In this document: piece after piece, positions 1 through 7,644 of the stretch | Layout of the letters: the number at the start of each line of letters is the position of its first letter | How positions within the stretch are numbered: position 1 is the first letter of the stretch | Origin: JAVEVH01 sp034005145 | GTDB lineage: Bacteria; Patescibacteriota; Dojkabacteria; SC72 | DNA: 54,050 nucleotides | Direction: 5' to 3' | Assembly: GCA_034005145.1 (NCBI GenBank) | Contig: JAVEVH010000002.1 | Location: 1 to 54,050, forward strand | Notes under the pieces: generated by a model | Told to the model about the DNA's origin: nothing | Database searches by the model: none | The model's input: the letters and a program-made list of their open reading frames with translations, nothing else | Translations under genes and position numbers: made by a program

Positions 1-371
1 TGTATATGTATCTTACTATTAGGAAGTGCAAACCTCTTACCTTTTGTACCGTGAGTTAAAAGGAATGAACCCATAGATGCTGCTAAACCAACAGCTATTG
101 TAGATACGTCGCACTTAATGTAATTCATAGTATCTAGTATTGCCATACCAGCATTAATTACTCCCCCAGGGGAATTAATAAACATTTGTATATCTTCATC
201 AGGATTCTCTTTTTCTAAAAAGAGTAACTGTGCTATTACAGTATTAGCCATATTTGTTTCGATAACGTCACCAACAAATATAATTCTGTCTTTAAGTAAA
301 CGGGAATATATATCATATGCTCTATCCCCTTCTCTCTCTTTTTCAATAACGGTAGGAATTAGAAATGACAT
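1..371 (-). CDS. clpP: ATP-dependent Clp protease proteolytic subunit, 3' end cut by window edge
   Basis: Proteolytic subunit of the Clp protease, which degrades unfolded or tagged cytoplasmic proteins together with an AAA+ partner (ClpX or ClpC). The 123 visible residues carry FINSPGG (64-70) and the nucleophile motif GLAASMGS with Ser99. The window ends inside the codon after KIHI, which in the family is the catalytic His, so His and Asp lie outside. Family members are about 195-210 residues, so roughly 75-85 are missing. The ATG lies 17 nt after the trigger factor stop on the same strand with no Shine-Dalgarno sequence. tig-clpP is a common bacterial gene pair, so clpX could follow beyond the edge. 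Confidence 0.95.
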   Translation of the reverse strand, partial: MSFLIPTVIEKEREGDRAYDIYSRLLKDRIIFVGDVIETNMANTVIAQLLFLEKENPDEDIQMFINSPGGVINAGMAILDTMNYIKCDVSTIAVGLAASMGSFLLTHGTKGKRFALPNSKIHI

Positions 372-388
372 ATTTAAATATTTAGATC

Positions 389-1432
389 TTAATTATGACT
401 ATCTAAAGAATCTTTACCAAGTACTTCCTCAATAAATGCCCTAAATGCTTTCTCTTTTCTCTCTACCCCTCTTACATACTCTTTCCATTCATCATTATTA
501 AATATGGAAGGATCTGCATCTGGTTGATTCTTTTTAACATCCTCTATCTTTTTATTTAACTCTTCATCTGTAACCTTTACATCCTTAGTATCAGCGTATA
601 GGTTTAGAAATACATCTGCTTGTATAGCTTCTTTTGCATCTAGTAACCATAGCTCTCTCATTTTCTCTATAGTGATATTATTTGCTTTAAGGAAATCCTC
701 TATCTTTATACTCTTACTCTTCATATCTTCATTAAAGTATCTTTCTCTCTCTCTTGCTTCAAAATCAATAGCTGGTTGAGGTACATCTATTTTAGAAAGC
801 TCTATAGCTGTCTTTAATGCTTGATCTTGTAATTGATGTAATTGGGTATGTTCTTTCTGAATCTGTAAAGACTCTTTAATCTTAGCTCTTAACGTCTCTA
901 TAGTATCGATTTTTTCATCACCCAGAAGCTTACCGATCTCTTTCGCCCATTTATCATTTATTTCTTTCTCTTTTGTCTTTTGACTACCCTTTAAATCCTC
1001 TATTACCATATCTATCTCTTTTTCGTCTATTGATACTTTCTCTTTCTTAACCTTAACCTTTTTCATATCCCCTAATTTAAACTTAGGCATACTGGTTACT
1101 GTTAATACGAATGTTATATCTATATCTTCTAATATCTTTGGTATCTCTTTATACTCAGGAGGTGCAATAGGGACAATCTTTTCTTTTGAGATCGCCGTAT
1201 TAATATACATAGGGGCTAGTTTTTCAAATGTTTCGAACTTCACCATCTCTCTTACTTGGTCACTTACCATATTAGTTGGTACTTTACCTTTTCTAAATCC
1301 TTTTATATCTAAATCCTTAGAGTAATCTTTTAGTAAAAGATCATATGACTGTTTAAAACTTTTATAAGGGATTGTGATACTAAATTCAGTTGTAAACTCA
1401 TTAATATCTTTTTTTGTATACATATCGTCCAT
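389..1432 (-). CDS. tig: Trigger factor lacking the PPIase domain
   Basis: Ribosome-associated chaperone that receives nascent chains at the exit tunnel. The N-terminal ribosome-binding domain (about 1-125) has the signature GFRKGKVP at 45-52. At residue 347 the protein ends after a helical, charged C-terminal region of the SurA-like chaperone type. In full-length proteins (about 430 residues) an FKBP-type PPIase domain sits between these parts. Here the sequence passes directly from KVSIDEKEIDMVIEDLKG (about 130-150) to the helical region, so that domain of about 90-100 residues is absent. No Shine-Dalgarno is seen; a TACAAT box at 1460-1465 on this strand could give a short leader. It is followed closely by clpP. 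Confidence 0.9.
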   Translation of the reverse strand: MDDMYTKKDINEFTTEFSITIPYKSFKQSYDLLLKDYSKDLDIKGFRKGKVPTNMVSDQVREMVKFETFEKLAPMYINTAISKEKIVPIAPPEYKEIPKILEDIDITFVLTVTSMPKFKLGDMKKVKVKKEKVSIDEKEIDMVIEDLKGSQKTKEKEINDKWAKEIGKLLGDEKIDTIETLRAKIKESLQIQKEHTQLHQLQDQALKTAIELSKIDVPQPAIDFEARERERYFNEDMKSKSIKIEDFLKANNITIEKMRELWLLDAKEAIQADVFLNLYADTKDVKVTDEELNKKIEDVKKNQPDADPSIFNNDEWKEYVRGVERKEKAFRAFIEEVLGKDSLDSHN

Positions 1433-1467
1433 GAGAAATGCTTATGAAATTTAAGAAGTATTGTATT

Positions 1468-1673
1468 TTAAGTGTTTTTGTATAATTTGTCTAGTTTACC
1501 CACTATTACTAACCTTTGATCTGCTGTCCAAAGAGGTGTACATGTTATTAAGGTTATCCTGTAATCNNNNNNNNNNNNNNNNNNNNNNNNNNNNNNNNNN
1601 NNNNNNNNNNNNNNNNNNNNNNNNNNNNNNNNNNNNNNNNNNNNNNNNNNNNNNNNNNNNNNNNNNCTTTCAT
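1468..1673 (-). CDS. Sortase family transpeptidase, interrupted by assembly gap
   Basis: The 32 residues left of the gap read as the end of a sortase: the catalytic Cys in ITLITCTP, then the catalytic Arg in ADQRLVIV, then a short tail and TAA. Sortases cleave a C-terminal sorting motif on exported proteins and transfer them to a cell-surface amine. On the other side of the gap, an ATG (1671-1673) followed by AAA is a plausible start, six bases after a TACAAT box. Most of the gene, including the catalytic His, is unread. Family proteins are 180-250 residues, so about 450-650 nt must be hidden behind 100 N. That the start and the tail belong to one gene is inferred from strand and position. 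The gene diverges from a surface protein with a possible sorting signal. Confidence 0.75.
1567..1666. other. Assembly gap (100 N) inside the sortase gene
   Basis: Exactly 100 N, the usual scaffold placeholder for a gap of unknown size. Any reading frame drawn across it is meaningless. Confidence 0.98.
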
Positions 1674-1679
1674 ACCCCT

Positions 1680-1685
1680 ATTGTA
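1680..1685 (-). promoter_or_regulatory. -10 box (TACAAT) for the sortase gene
   Basis: TACAAT preceded by TGA (extended -10 form TGN) ends six bases before the ATG at 1673. Transcription would start at or next to the start codon. No ribosome binding site fits in between. Confidence 0.5.
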
Positions 1686-1753
1686 TCAATATTTAATATA
1701 TCTTGCACTATTAATCATTTTGTTTTATGCTATGGTATACTAAGTATATAAAT

Positions 1754-1759
1754 TATAAT
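1754..1759 (+). promoter_or_regulatory. -10 box (TATAAT) for the Ig-like surface protein
   Basis: Perfect TATAAT, 10 bases before the GTG start at 1770, with no Shine-Dalgarno between. It predicts a leader of about four bases. Confidence 0.5.
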
Positions 1760-1769
1760 ATAGGTTAGA

Positions 1770-2681
1770 GTGGCAAAAAATAGTAATATAAAAAATTCTG
1801 CTCAACAAGAAGATAGTATGAAGAGTAAGGTTGAAATAAAGCAGCCTTTACCCCAAAGTCAAGAGAAAATTTCAAGACTTGTAGGTTCAGTATTCATTGG
1901 TTTAGGAATACTCCTAGTTGCTTTTGGTATTTTCTCATATATTAAATATAGAGAGGAACCCCTTTTAGATCCTGAATTAGAAGCTCCCATATTAGGAGAG
2001 ATTACTACCATTACCAATGGTGATACCATAATGGTAAAGGGAGATGCAGAGGGTTTTGATACTGTATTTATATATGTTAATGAGGAAAAGGTTGGTGAAG
2101 CAAAGGTAGATGATGAATCTAAATATTCATTTGAATATACAGCTGAGGAAGAGGGAGATTACTCTGTTTCAATTGCAGGTGTTAAGGGATTCCCTAATAG
2201 ATATATTAGTGGAATGTCTGATACTGTGATTTCTAAAGTAGATAGAACAGGACCAGAGGAGGAGAGTGTAACTTTGAAATATGGACCTGAGACTAATAAG
2301 GATACTTTCATACTTGTAGGTACAACAGAGGCAAATGCATCTGTTGAGGTTAAAAGAGGTACAGAGAGTTTTGATGGATTAGCAGATAAGGATGGAGAGT
2401 TTAGAATAGAGGGTATTTCTTTAGATGAGGGTAAGAATGTTTTCTCAGTATATATAAAAGATGTAGCTGGTAATCAAACTCTTTTAGATGAGAAGGTAAG
2501 AATATCTTACTCACCAACAGGAAGTGTAAATGGTGATGCGGTTGTAGATGAGAATATACCTCAAGCATCTGGTACATTTGATGAGATATTTGGGAACAAT
2601 TTAATGATGTTCTTTGGATTGATAGCGTTAGTAGCATTTGGTACTAGCTCTACAGTTGTATATCTTAAGAACAAGAGATAG
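1770..2681 (+). CDS. Membrane-anchored protein with two Ig-like domains; possible sortase substrate
   Basis: Hypothetical surface protein of 303 residues. A cytoplasmic N-terminus rich in charged and Gln residues is followed by a membrane segment (about 38-60). Two beta-rich modules of the bacterial Ig-like type follow (about 75-157 and 163-247; the second contains the phrase VYIKDVAGN typical of such folds). At the C-terminus IPQASG (263-268) precedes a hydrophobic segment (about 278-298) and a basic tail KNKR. That order matches a cell-wall sorting signal, although IPQAS is far from LPXTG. The start is GTG. A strong terminator follows the gene. It diverges from the sortase. No enzymatic motif was recognised. 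Without a sortase step it would simply be a two-membrane-segment protein. Confidence 0.75.
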   Translation: MAKNSNIKNSAQQEDSMKSKVEIKQPLPQSQEKISRLVGSVFIGLGILLVAFGIFSYIKYREEPLLDPELEAPILGEITTITNGDTIMVKGDAEGFDTVFIYVNEEKVGEAKVDDESKYSFEYTAEEEGDYSVSIAGVKGFPNRYISGMSDTVISKVDRTGPEEESVTLKYGPETNKDTFILVGTTEANASVEVKRGTESFDGLADKDGEFRIEGISLDEGKNVFSVYIKDVAGNQTLLDEKVRISYSPTGSVNGDAVVDENIPQASGTFDEIFGNNLMMFFGLIALVAFGTSSTVVYLKNKR

Positions 2682-2704
2682 GACTTTTTTAAAGAGTAAA
2701 TGAG

Positions 2705-2732
2705 AAGAGGAGGTATATACCTCCTCTTTTTT
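2705..2732 (+). terminator. Rho-independent terminator after the Ig-like surface gene
   Basis: Perfect 24-nt palindrome with arms AAGAGGAGGTAT and ATACCTCCTCTT, followed by a T run, 24 nt after the stop codon. It separates this gene from the next transcription unit. Confidence 0.9.
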
Positions 2733-2733
2733 G

Positions 2734-2739
2734 TATAAT
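2734..2739 (+). promoter_or_regulatory. -10 box (TATAAT) for the YibE/F gene
   Basis: TGTATAAT directly after the T run of the preceding terminator. Seven bases separate it from the ATG at 2747. The ATG at 2738 is the end of the box itself and would lie upstream of the transcription start. Confidence 0.65.
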
Positions 2740-2746
2740 GGGAGAT

Positions 2747-3829
2747 ATGAAAAAAATATATATCATTTTACTACTGTTAGTAATGGTTCCCTTGGGTGTA
2801 GTTTTTGCTCAAGAAGAAGTCTCTTATGAGGGTATTGTAAAAAGTTTTGAAGAAGTCCCCTGCTCTGAGGTCTTAAGTGAAGGGTATAACTGTTTTGAAT
2901 ACACTATTAATATACCTGAATTAGATATAGAGCAAAGGAGTGCTCCCCTACTCTCTGAAACAGAAGACCCGAAATTTAAAGAAGGAGACAGAGTATATAT
3001 TACTTCTGTAATAGATGAATTTGGGAATGAGGCTTGGAGTATAACGGGGTATGTAAGGGGTAACTCTATGTTACTACTATTACTAATATTTTCTGTATTA
3101 GCTATATTAGTTGGAAGAAGGCAAGGGTTAGGCTCTTTAGTAAGTTTAGGATTAACGCTTCTAATACTATACCTATGGGCAATACCAAAGATTTTAAATG
3201 GTGCGGATATAATGATTATTGGTATTATGACAGTACTCTTTACTCTCGTAATCATTATGTATGTATCCCATGGCTTTAATATGAAAAGTACAGTAGCTGT
3301 AATCTCTACCATTATCGGGATATTAATAGTTGGTATATTTGCTAAAATATTTTCTACCCTTACTCATGTAGATGGTTCTGGAAGTGAAGAGGCTTTCCTA
3401 CTACTAAGTCAAACAGATGGTGCTATAGATTTAAGTGGTGTATTTTTCATTAGTATATTGATTGGTGCAATGGGTGTACTAGATGATGTTGTAATGAGTC
3501 AGGTCTCAGCAATACAAGAGCTCTATCATGCTAACAAGGATTTGAATACTCTACAGCTCTACTCTAAAGCTATGAATATTGGAAGAGATCATATCTCCTC
3601 TATGGTAAATACCCTCTTTATTGCTTACGCAGGTTCGAGTTTTGCACTAGTTATGTTACTTACCTACAATAGTGGGGGTATAGGGGAAGTATTAAAAACA
3701 GATGTAATAGCTGAAGAGGTAGTTAGAACATTAACATCAAGTATAGGGATACTTCTAGTAGTACCAATATCATCAATAATAGCGGCTAAACTAATACCGT
3801 TAACAAGTAAAAAAGTTAATACTGATTAG
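2747..3829 (+). CDS. YibE/F family membrane protein
   Basis: Multi-pass membrane protein of the YibE/F family, whose biochemical role is not established. From the chosen start there is a signal peptide (MKKIYIILLLL to about residue 22), an extracellular domain of about 95 residues with a Cys pair, and then seven or eight membrane segments. Family hallmarks are GAMGVLDDVVMSQ and GRDHISSMVNTL. The 360-residue length is typical. The start at 2747 is preferred over 2738 because a TATAAT box covers 2734-2739, and because this start gives a clean signal peptide. It is the first gene of a plus-strand run with the AI-2E permease. Confidence 0.88.
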   Translation: MKKIYIILLLLVMVPLGVVFAQEEVSYEGIVKSFEEVPCSEVLSEGYNCFEYTINIPELDIEQRSAPLLSETEDPKFKEGDRVYITSVIDEFGNEAWSITGYVRGNSMLLLLLIFSVLAILVGRRQGLGSLVSLGLTLLILYLWAIPKILNGADIMIIGIMTVLFTLVIIMYVSHGFNMKSTVAVISTIIGILIVGIFAKIFSTLTHVDGSGSEEAFLLLSQTDGAIDLSGVFFISILIGAMGVLDDVVMSQVSAIQELYHANKDLNTLQLYSKAMNIGRDHISSMVNTLFIAYAGSSFALVMLLTYNSGGIGEVLKTDVIAEEVVRTLTSSIGILLVVPISSIIAAKLIPLTSKKVNTD

Positions 3830-3879
3830 TATATATATTTGATATAATATCTGTAGATTAATATTAAAAGTCTTAATAA

Positions 3880-5019
3880 ATGTTAAATATGAAGATAGAG
3901 AGAAAAGATAAACAGAAAGAGTTTGTAAAAAAGGTTGAAGAGTATACTCAAGTAAAAAAAGAGAAAGAGAAACCTGCTGTAGTAATAGAGTTTTCTTGGA
4001 AATTAATATTACTAGTACTCTCTGTACTAGGTATACTACTTTGGGGCCAACAGTTATTTACAATGGCCCTATTTTTGTTTATTAGTTTAGTAGTTATGTC
4101 CTCTGCTCTTCCAATTGTTAAGTGGTTTGTAAAAAAGAAAATACCTAAGGGATGGGCTGTTACAATTTCCTACTTTATCGGAATAATATTTTTACTAGCG
4201 GTAGTTTCTGTAGTAGTAATACCATTCATAGGACAGATTGATAAGTTAATAGAGAGTGTACCTCTTTGGATAAAGAGCTTACTTTTGAATTTAGAAGGAT
4301 TTGGTATTGGAGAGTTTGTATTAGACTCTGCAACTATTAATAGAATAGTAACTGATTGGTTAGAGAGATTAACGTTTGTAGATAGCTTTGATAGTATTGC
4401 AAGTACTGTAGGAGGACTCTTTAGTTGGACATCAATAATATTTGCTGCAATAGTATTTTCTATCTACTTAGTAATAGATCATAACAATATATTAGATTTT
4501 GGACTTTTAAGAATTTCTTCAGATGAGAAAAGAGGTAGGGTAAAAAGGTTAGTATTAGAATTAGAATCGAAATTAGGTAGATGGTTACTTGGACAGATAA
4601 TTGTAAGCTCAATAGCTGGTATTGTACTAGGTTCAGTATTAGCCCTTTTTGAAGTACCGTTTGCTCTACCCATGGGTGTATTAATAGCCTTACTTTCAAC
4701 TATCCCTACTTTGGGTGCAACCTTCTCCTCTATTCCACCCCTTCTAATTGCTTTGGTTGTAAATGGGCCATTAACAGCTATAATAATTCTGTTAATATTT
4801 GTTGTATATCAGCAGATAGAAAACAATTTCATAATTCCAAGAGTAATGGGTAATGCTGTAGGAGTAAGACCAATACTTGTTCTCTTCTCAGCTATTACAT
4901 TCTTAATCCTCTTTGGAGTATGGGGTGCTGTACTTGCTGTACCAATAATAGTAATAGCTAGAATATGCTATGAGTTTTACATTGACTTGCAAAAAATCCA
5001 GGCTAAAGGTAGCATTTAA
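3880..5019 (+). CDS. AI-2E family transporter (UPF0118-like permease)
   Basis: Integral membrane protein of the AI-2E/UPF0118 family. Members include TqsA and Na+/H+ antiporter-like proteins, so the substrate cannot be read from the sequence. A charged N-terminus of about 30 residues precedes paired membrane segments (about 40-80 and 95-125), an extracytoplasmic stretch, and a C-terminal bundle with the hallmark series IPTLGA, QQIENNFIIPRVMG and GVWGAVLAVP. The length (379) is normal. Start at ATG 3880; an in-frame ATG at 3889 is an alternative. A TATAAT at 3843-3848 could give a leader of about 25 nt. Confidence 0.88.
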   Translation: MLNMKIERKDKQKEFVKKVEEYTQVKKEKEKPAVVIEFSWKLILLVLSVLGILLWGQQLFTMALFLFISLVVMSSALPIVKWFVKKKIPKGWAVTISYFIGIIFLLAVVSVVVIPFIGQIDKLIESVPLWIKSLLLNLEGFGIGEFVLDSATINRIVTDWLERLTFVDSFDSIASTVGGLFSWTSIIFAAIVFSIYLVIDHNNILDFGLLRISSDEKRGRVKRLVLELESKLGRWLLGQIIVSSIAGIVLGSVLALFEVPFALPMGVLIALLSTIPTLGATFSSIPPLLIALVVNGPLTAIIILLIFVVYQQIENNFIIPRVMGNAVGVRPILVLFSAITFLILFGVWGAVLAVPIIVIARICYEFYIDLQKIQAKGSI

Positions 5020-5043
5020 ATAGTTAATATTACTGCCTATACG

Positions 5044-7608
5044 ATGTCTGAGCCGATATCAAAAATCAAAAGAGCTGTGTATTTTTGGGAAGATCATACT
5101 TTTACTAAACTTCGAGAGTCTACTGTTGGAAGAAAAGGTTTAAGCCTTTTTGAACTAAAGGATATGGATATCCCTATCCCTGATTTCTTTGTAATATCAT
5201 CTTTAGTATTTGATAAGGTTGTATCACACACTCTACAAAGAGAGGCTTCTACCCTAATTGTTAAAGATAAAAACCCTGATGAGGATGCTGTTAGTAAGGC
5301 AATACTTAAGACAGAGTTTGATGATGATATATTGGAAGAGATTCTTTCTGCATATACAAGGGTTTCAGGTTTTACAGATGCGTGGGTATCTGTAAGGTCT
5401 TCAGTGGTATTTCCTTCCTCTCCAGAAGTTTCTTTTACTGGAATATTTTCAACAGAGTTAAATGTTAGAGGAGGTAAAAATCTTTTAGAATCGATAAAGA
5501 GGATATACTCATCTCTTTTTACAGATGATGTAGTCTCATATGCTTCTTCTAAGGGTATTAATTTGGCAGATGTTAAGCTTGCTGTTGTTGTACAAAAGAT
5601 GGTTCAAGCAGAGGTATCAGGAGTATCATTTACTGTAGATCCAATTACACAAGATAGTGGAAGATTAAGTATTGAAGCAGTTTTTGGGTTAGGAGATAGT
5701 ATTGCTTTAGGAGAATTAACACCAGATACATATCTTTTAAATAAAAAAGATTTAAGTATTTTAGAAAAGAAGATATCTCCTCAGGAATGGATGAAGATTA
5801 GGGTTTTACAAAGAGGTAATCATAGGGAGAATACTCAAAAGGTTACAATATCTAATAGCTGGAGTCATAGACAAAAGATTGAAGACAGGTACCTAAAAGA
5901 AATCGCTAAGATATCTTTAATTGTAGAGAGTAAATTAAGAAGATCTCAAAATATTGAATGGGTAATGTCTGGGGGTAAGATATGGATATTACAAAGTAAA
6001 GATCTGTATGAGAAATATACCCCATCATTAGAAGTAGTAGAGCAATCTATTAAATTTGATACATTAGGAGAGGTTTTGAAATGGAGTTTAGAGAAATATG
6101 TAGGTATAGGGATATTAGAAGAGAAGGCAGTTGAGAATGCAAAAAAGATAGTACAGAGTAATAAGCATGGATATGATACATTAACTGAGAAGTTAATAGG
6201 TGTTGCTAAAGCAAAAGTTATACAGGATAAACAGGAAGAGAGTAAGACTGAGGTAAATAGAGAAGACTTTGTAGTTAAGGGTTTAGGTGGAAGCTTTGGT
6301 ATAGCTACCGGTGAGGTAGTATTAGCTACTAAGGGTAAGGATATTGCTGTAAGTAAGAATACAATCCTAGTTATTAAAGAGTTCTCCTCTGAGATGGAAT
6401 CTTTAATTATTAATAGTGGTGGTGTAATACTTGAAACAGGTGGATTAACTAGTGATACCGCTATACTTTGTAGAGAGTTTGATATCCCTGCTGTTGTAGG
6501 TGCCAAAGATATATCTTCTCTTCTTAAGGATGGCCAGAAAGTTAAATTAGATGGTAATACAGGTAGTATATATATTGAGAAAGAAAGTGTAAAAACTCCA
6601 GAAGCTCAACATCCAATTGTAGAGGCATACAAAGAAGAGAAACTTTCAAGTAGTATAGATTTACTTAAGAGCCAAGAGGTAGTAGAAGAAACAGATTCTG
6701 AAGTTGTACGAATTCCTCATGATATGAATTTAGCACCTTGTGCTACTAAGGTATTCATAAATCCAACAGAGAAAGTTACTGATTTAATAGATTTAGTTGG
6801 TAACTCTCATGGTTTAGTATCTATAGATTTGGATAAAATACTCTTAGAGAATGGTCGACATCTTCTAGCATATGTAGAGGATAAGAAGTTTGTAGAATAT
6901 TCAAAAGATATATCTGAAAAGATATGTAAATATGTAGACTTAGCAGAGGGTAATCAGGTAGTACTAGCTTTAGGCTCCTCTACTGTAGATAGCTTTAGAT
7001 CTCTTGTAAAAGGTAAGCAATTAGAAAGTTCCGAGTTAGATGGGGATGTACATGGTTTAGCACACTACCTTGATAATAAAGAGTTACTAAGTAGGGCCCT
7101 AAAGATTGTAAGAAGAGTAAGAAATGTCTACAAGAAAAGGAATGTAGATATCGGTATATACTCTCCAATGAATGAGAAGAGTATGAAAGATTTTAAAAAG
7201 AGTTTACTAGCAGCAGGTCTAAGAAGAACAGCAACATTTAGAGTATATGGGATATTGGATAATCCTACAGATGTAATACTTGCTGATGAGATATTAGAAT
7301 CTAAGATAGATGGATTAATATTAGATATGCCTAGAATAGTGAGAATGATGCAAGGATTTAAAGCAGATGACACAAAGGCAAGATATAACCTAGGGGTAAA
7401 TAGCTCTCTTAAGATTGTAGATACAGTATGTGATATATCTAAATCACCATCTAAGGAAATCATAGTAATGGTAGAAGATAATGCTGATTTAGTTAAATAC
7501 TGTATTAAACAGGGAGTATATGGTGTAAGCGTAATACCTAAAAGTGTTAAGAGTATTAGACAATTAGTATCCCAAGAGGAAGCAAAACTCATACTGGGTA
7601 AGAAATAG
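5044..7608 (+). CDS. PEP synthase-like protein with degenerate catalytic sites (probable pseudoenzyme)
   Basis: Three-domain architecture of phosphoenolpyruvate synthase, which converts pyruvate, ATP and water to PEP, AMP and phosphate. The ATP-grasp-like domain (about 1-330) is recognisable: SVRSS with Arg118, QAEVSGVSFTVDP and IEWVMSGGKIWILQ. The usual QARP reads QSKD. The swivelling domain (about 410-520) keeps the fold signature REFDIPAVVG, but the phosphorylated His of GGRTCHAAI is Asp471 in GGLTSDTAI. In the C-terminal PEP/pyruvate domain the Arg motif, SNDLTQ and the GxCGQ cysteine are not found, and NPTDVILADEI is one of few remaining landmarks. At 854 residues it is slightly longer than E. 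coli PpsA (792). The frame is intact and long, so it looks maintained. Normal PEP synthesis seems unlikely; a regulatory or binding role is conceivable. Confidence 0.8.
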   Translation: MSEPISKIKRAVYFWEDHTFTKLRESTVGRKGLSLFELKDMDIPIPDFFVISSLVFDKVVSHTLQREASTLIVKDKNPDEDAVSKAILKTEFDDDILEEILSAYTRVSGFTDAWVSVRSSVVFPSSPEVSFTGIFSTELNVRGGKNLLESIKRIYSSLFTDDVVSYASSKGINLADVKLAVVVQKMVQAEVSGVSFTVDPITQDSGRLSIEAVFGLGDSIALGELTPDTYLLNKKDLSILEKKISPQEWMKIRVLQRGNHRENTQKVTISNSWSHRQKIEDRYLKEIAKISLIVESKLRRSQNIEWVMSGGKIWILQSKDLYEKYTPSLEVVEQSIKFDTLGEVLKWSLEKYVGIGILEEKAVENAKKIVQSNKHGYDTLTEKLIGVAKAKVIQDKQEESKTEVNREDFVVKGLGGSFGIATGEVVLATKGKDIAVSKNTILVIKEFSSEMESLIINSGGVILETGGLTSDTAILCREFDIPAVVGAKDISSLLKDGQKVKLDGNTGSIYIEKESVKTPEAQHPIVEAYKEEKLSSSIDLLKSQEVVEETDSEVVRIPHDMNLAPCATKVFINPTEKVTDLIDLVGNSHGLVSIDLDKILLENGRHLLAYVEDKKFVEYSKDISEKICKYVDLAEGNQVVLALGSSTVDSFRSLVKGKQLESSELDGDVHGLAHYLDNKELLSRALKIVRRVRNVYKKRNVDIGIYSPMNEKSMKDFKKSLLAAGLRRTATFRVYGILDNPTDVILADEILESKIDGLILDMPRIVRMMQGFKADDTKARYNLGVNSSLKIVDTVCDISKSPSKEIIVMVEDNADLVKYCIKQGVYGVSVIPKSVKSIRQLVSQEEAKLILGKK

Positions 7609-7633
7609 TATCAATATAGTTCCCACTATACTG

Positions 7634-7639
7634 TATAAT
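7634..7639 (+). promoter_or_regulatory. -10 box (TATAAT) for mutS
   Basis: TGTATAAT ends five bases before the mutS ATG at 7645, with no room for a ribosome binding site. It predicts a leaderless mRNA. Confidence 0.65.
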
Positions 7640-7644
7640 ATGCC

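Noticed and set aside
1461..1751. A plus-strand reading frame running across the first N block
   Set aside because: It exists only because N codons are read as unknown residues. The opposite strand encodes a recognisable sortase end.
5946..6506. A 186-codon open frame antisense to the PEP-synthase-like gene
   Set aside because: No recognisable domain or promoter signal. Long antisense frames occur here because of codon bias; similar shadows lie opposite pheT, the class A PBP and others.
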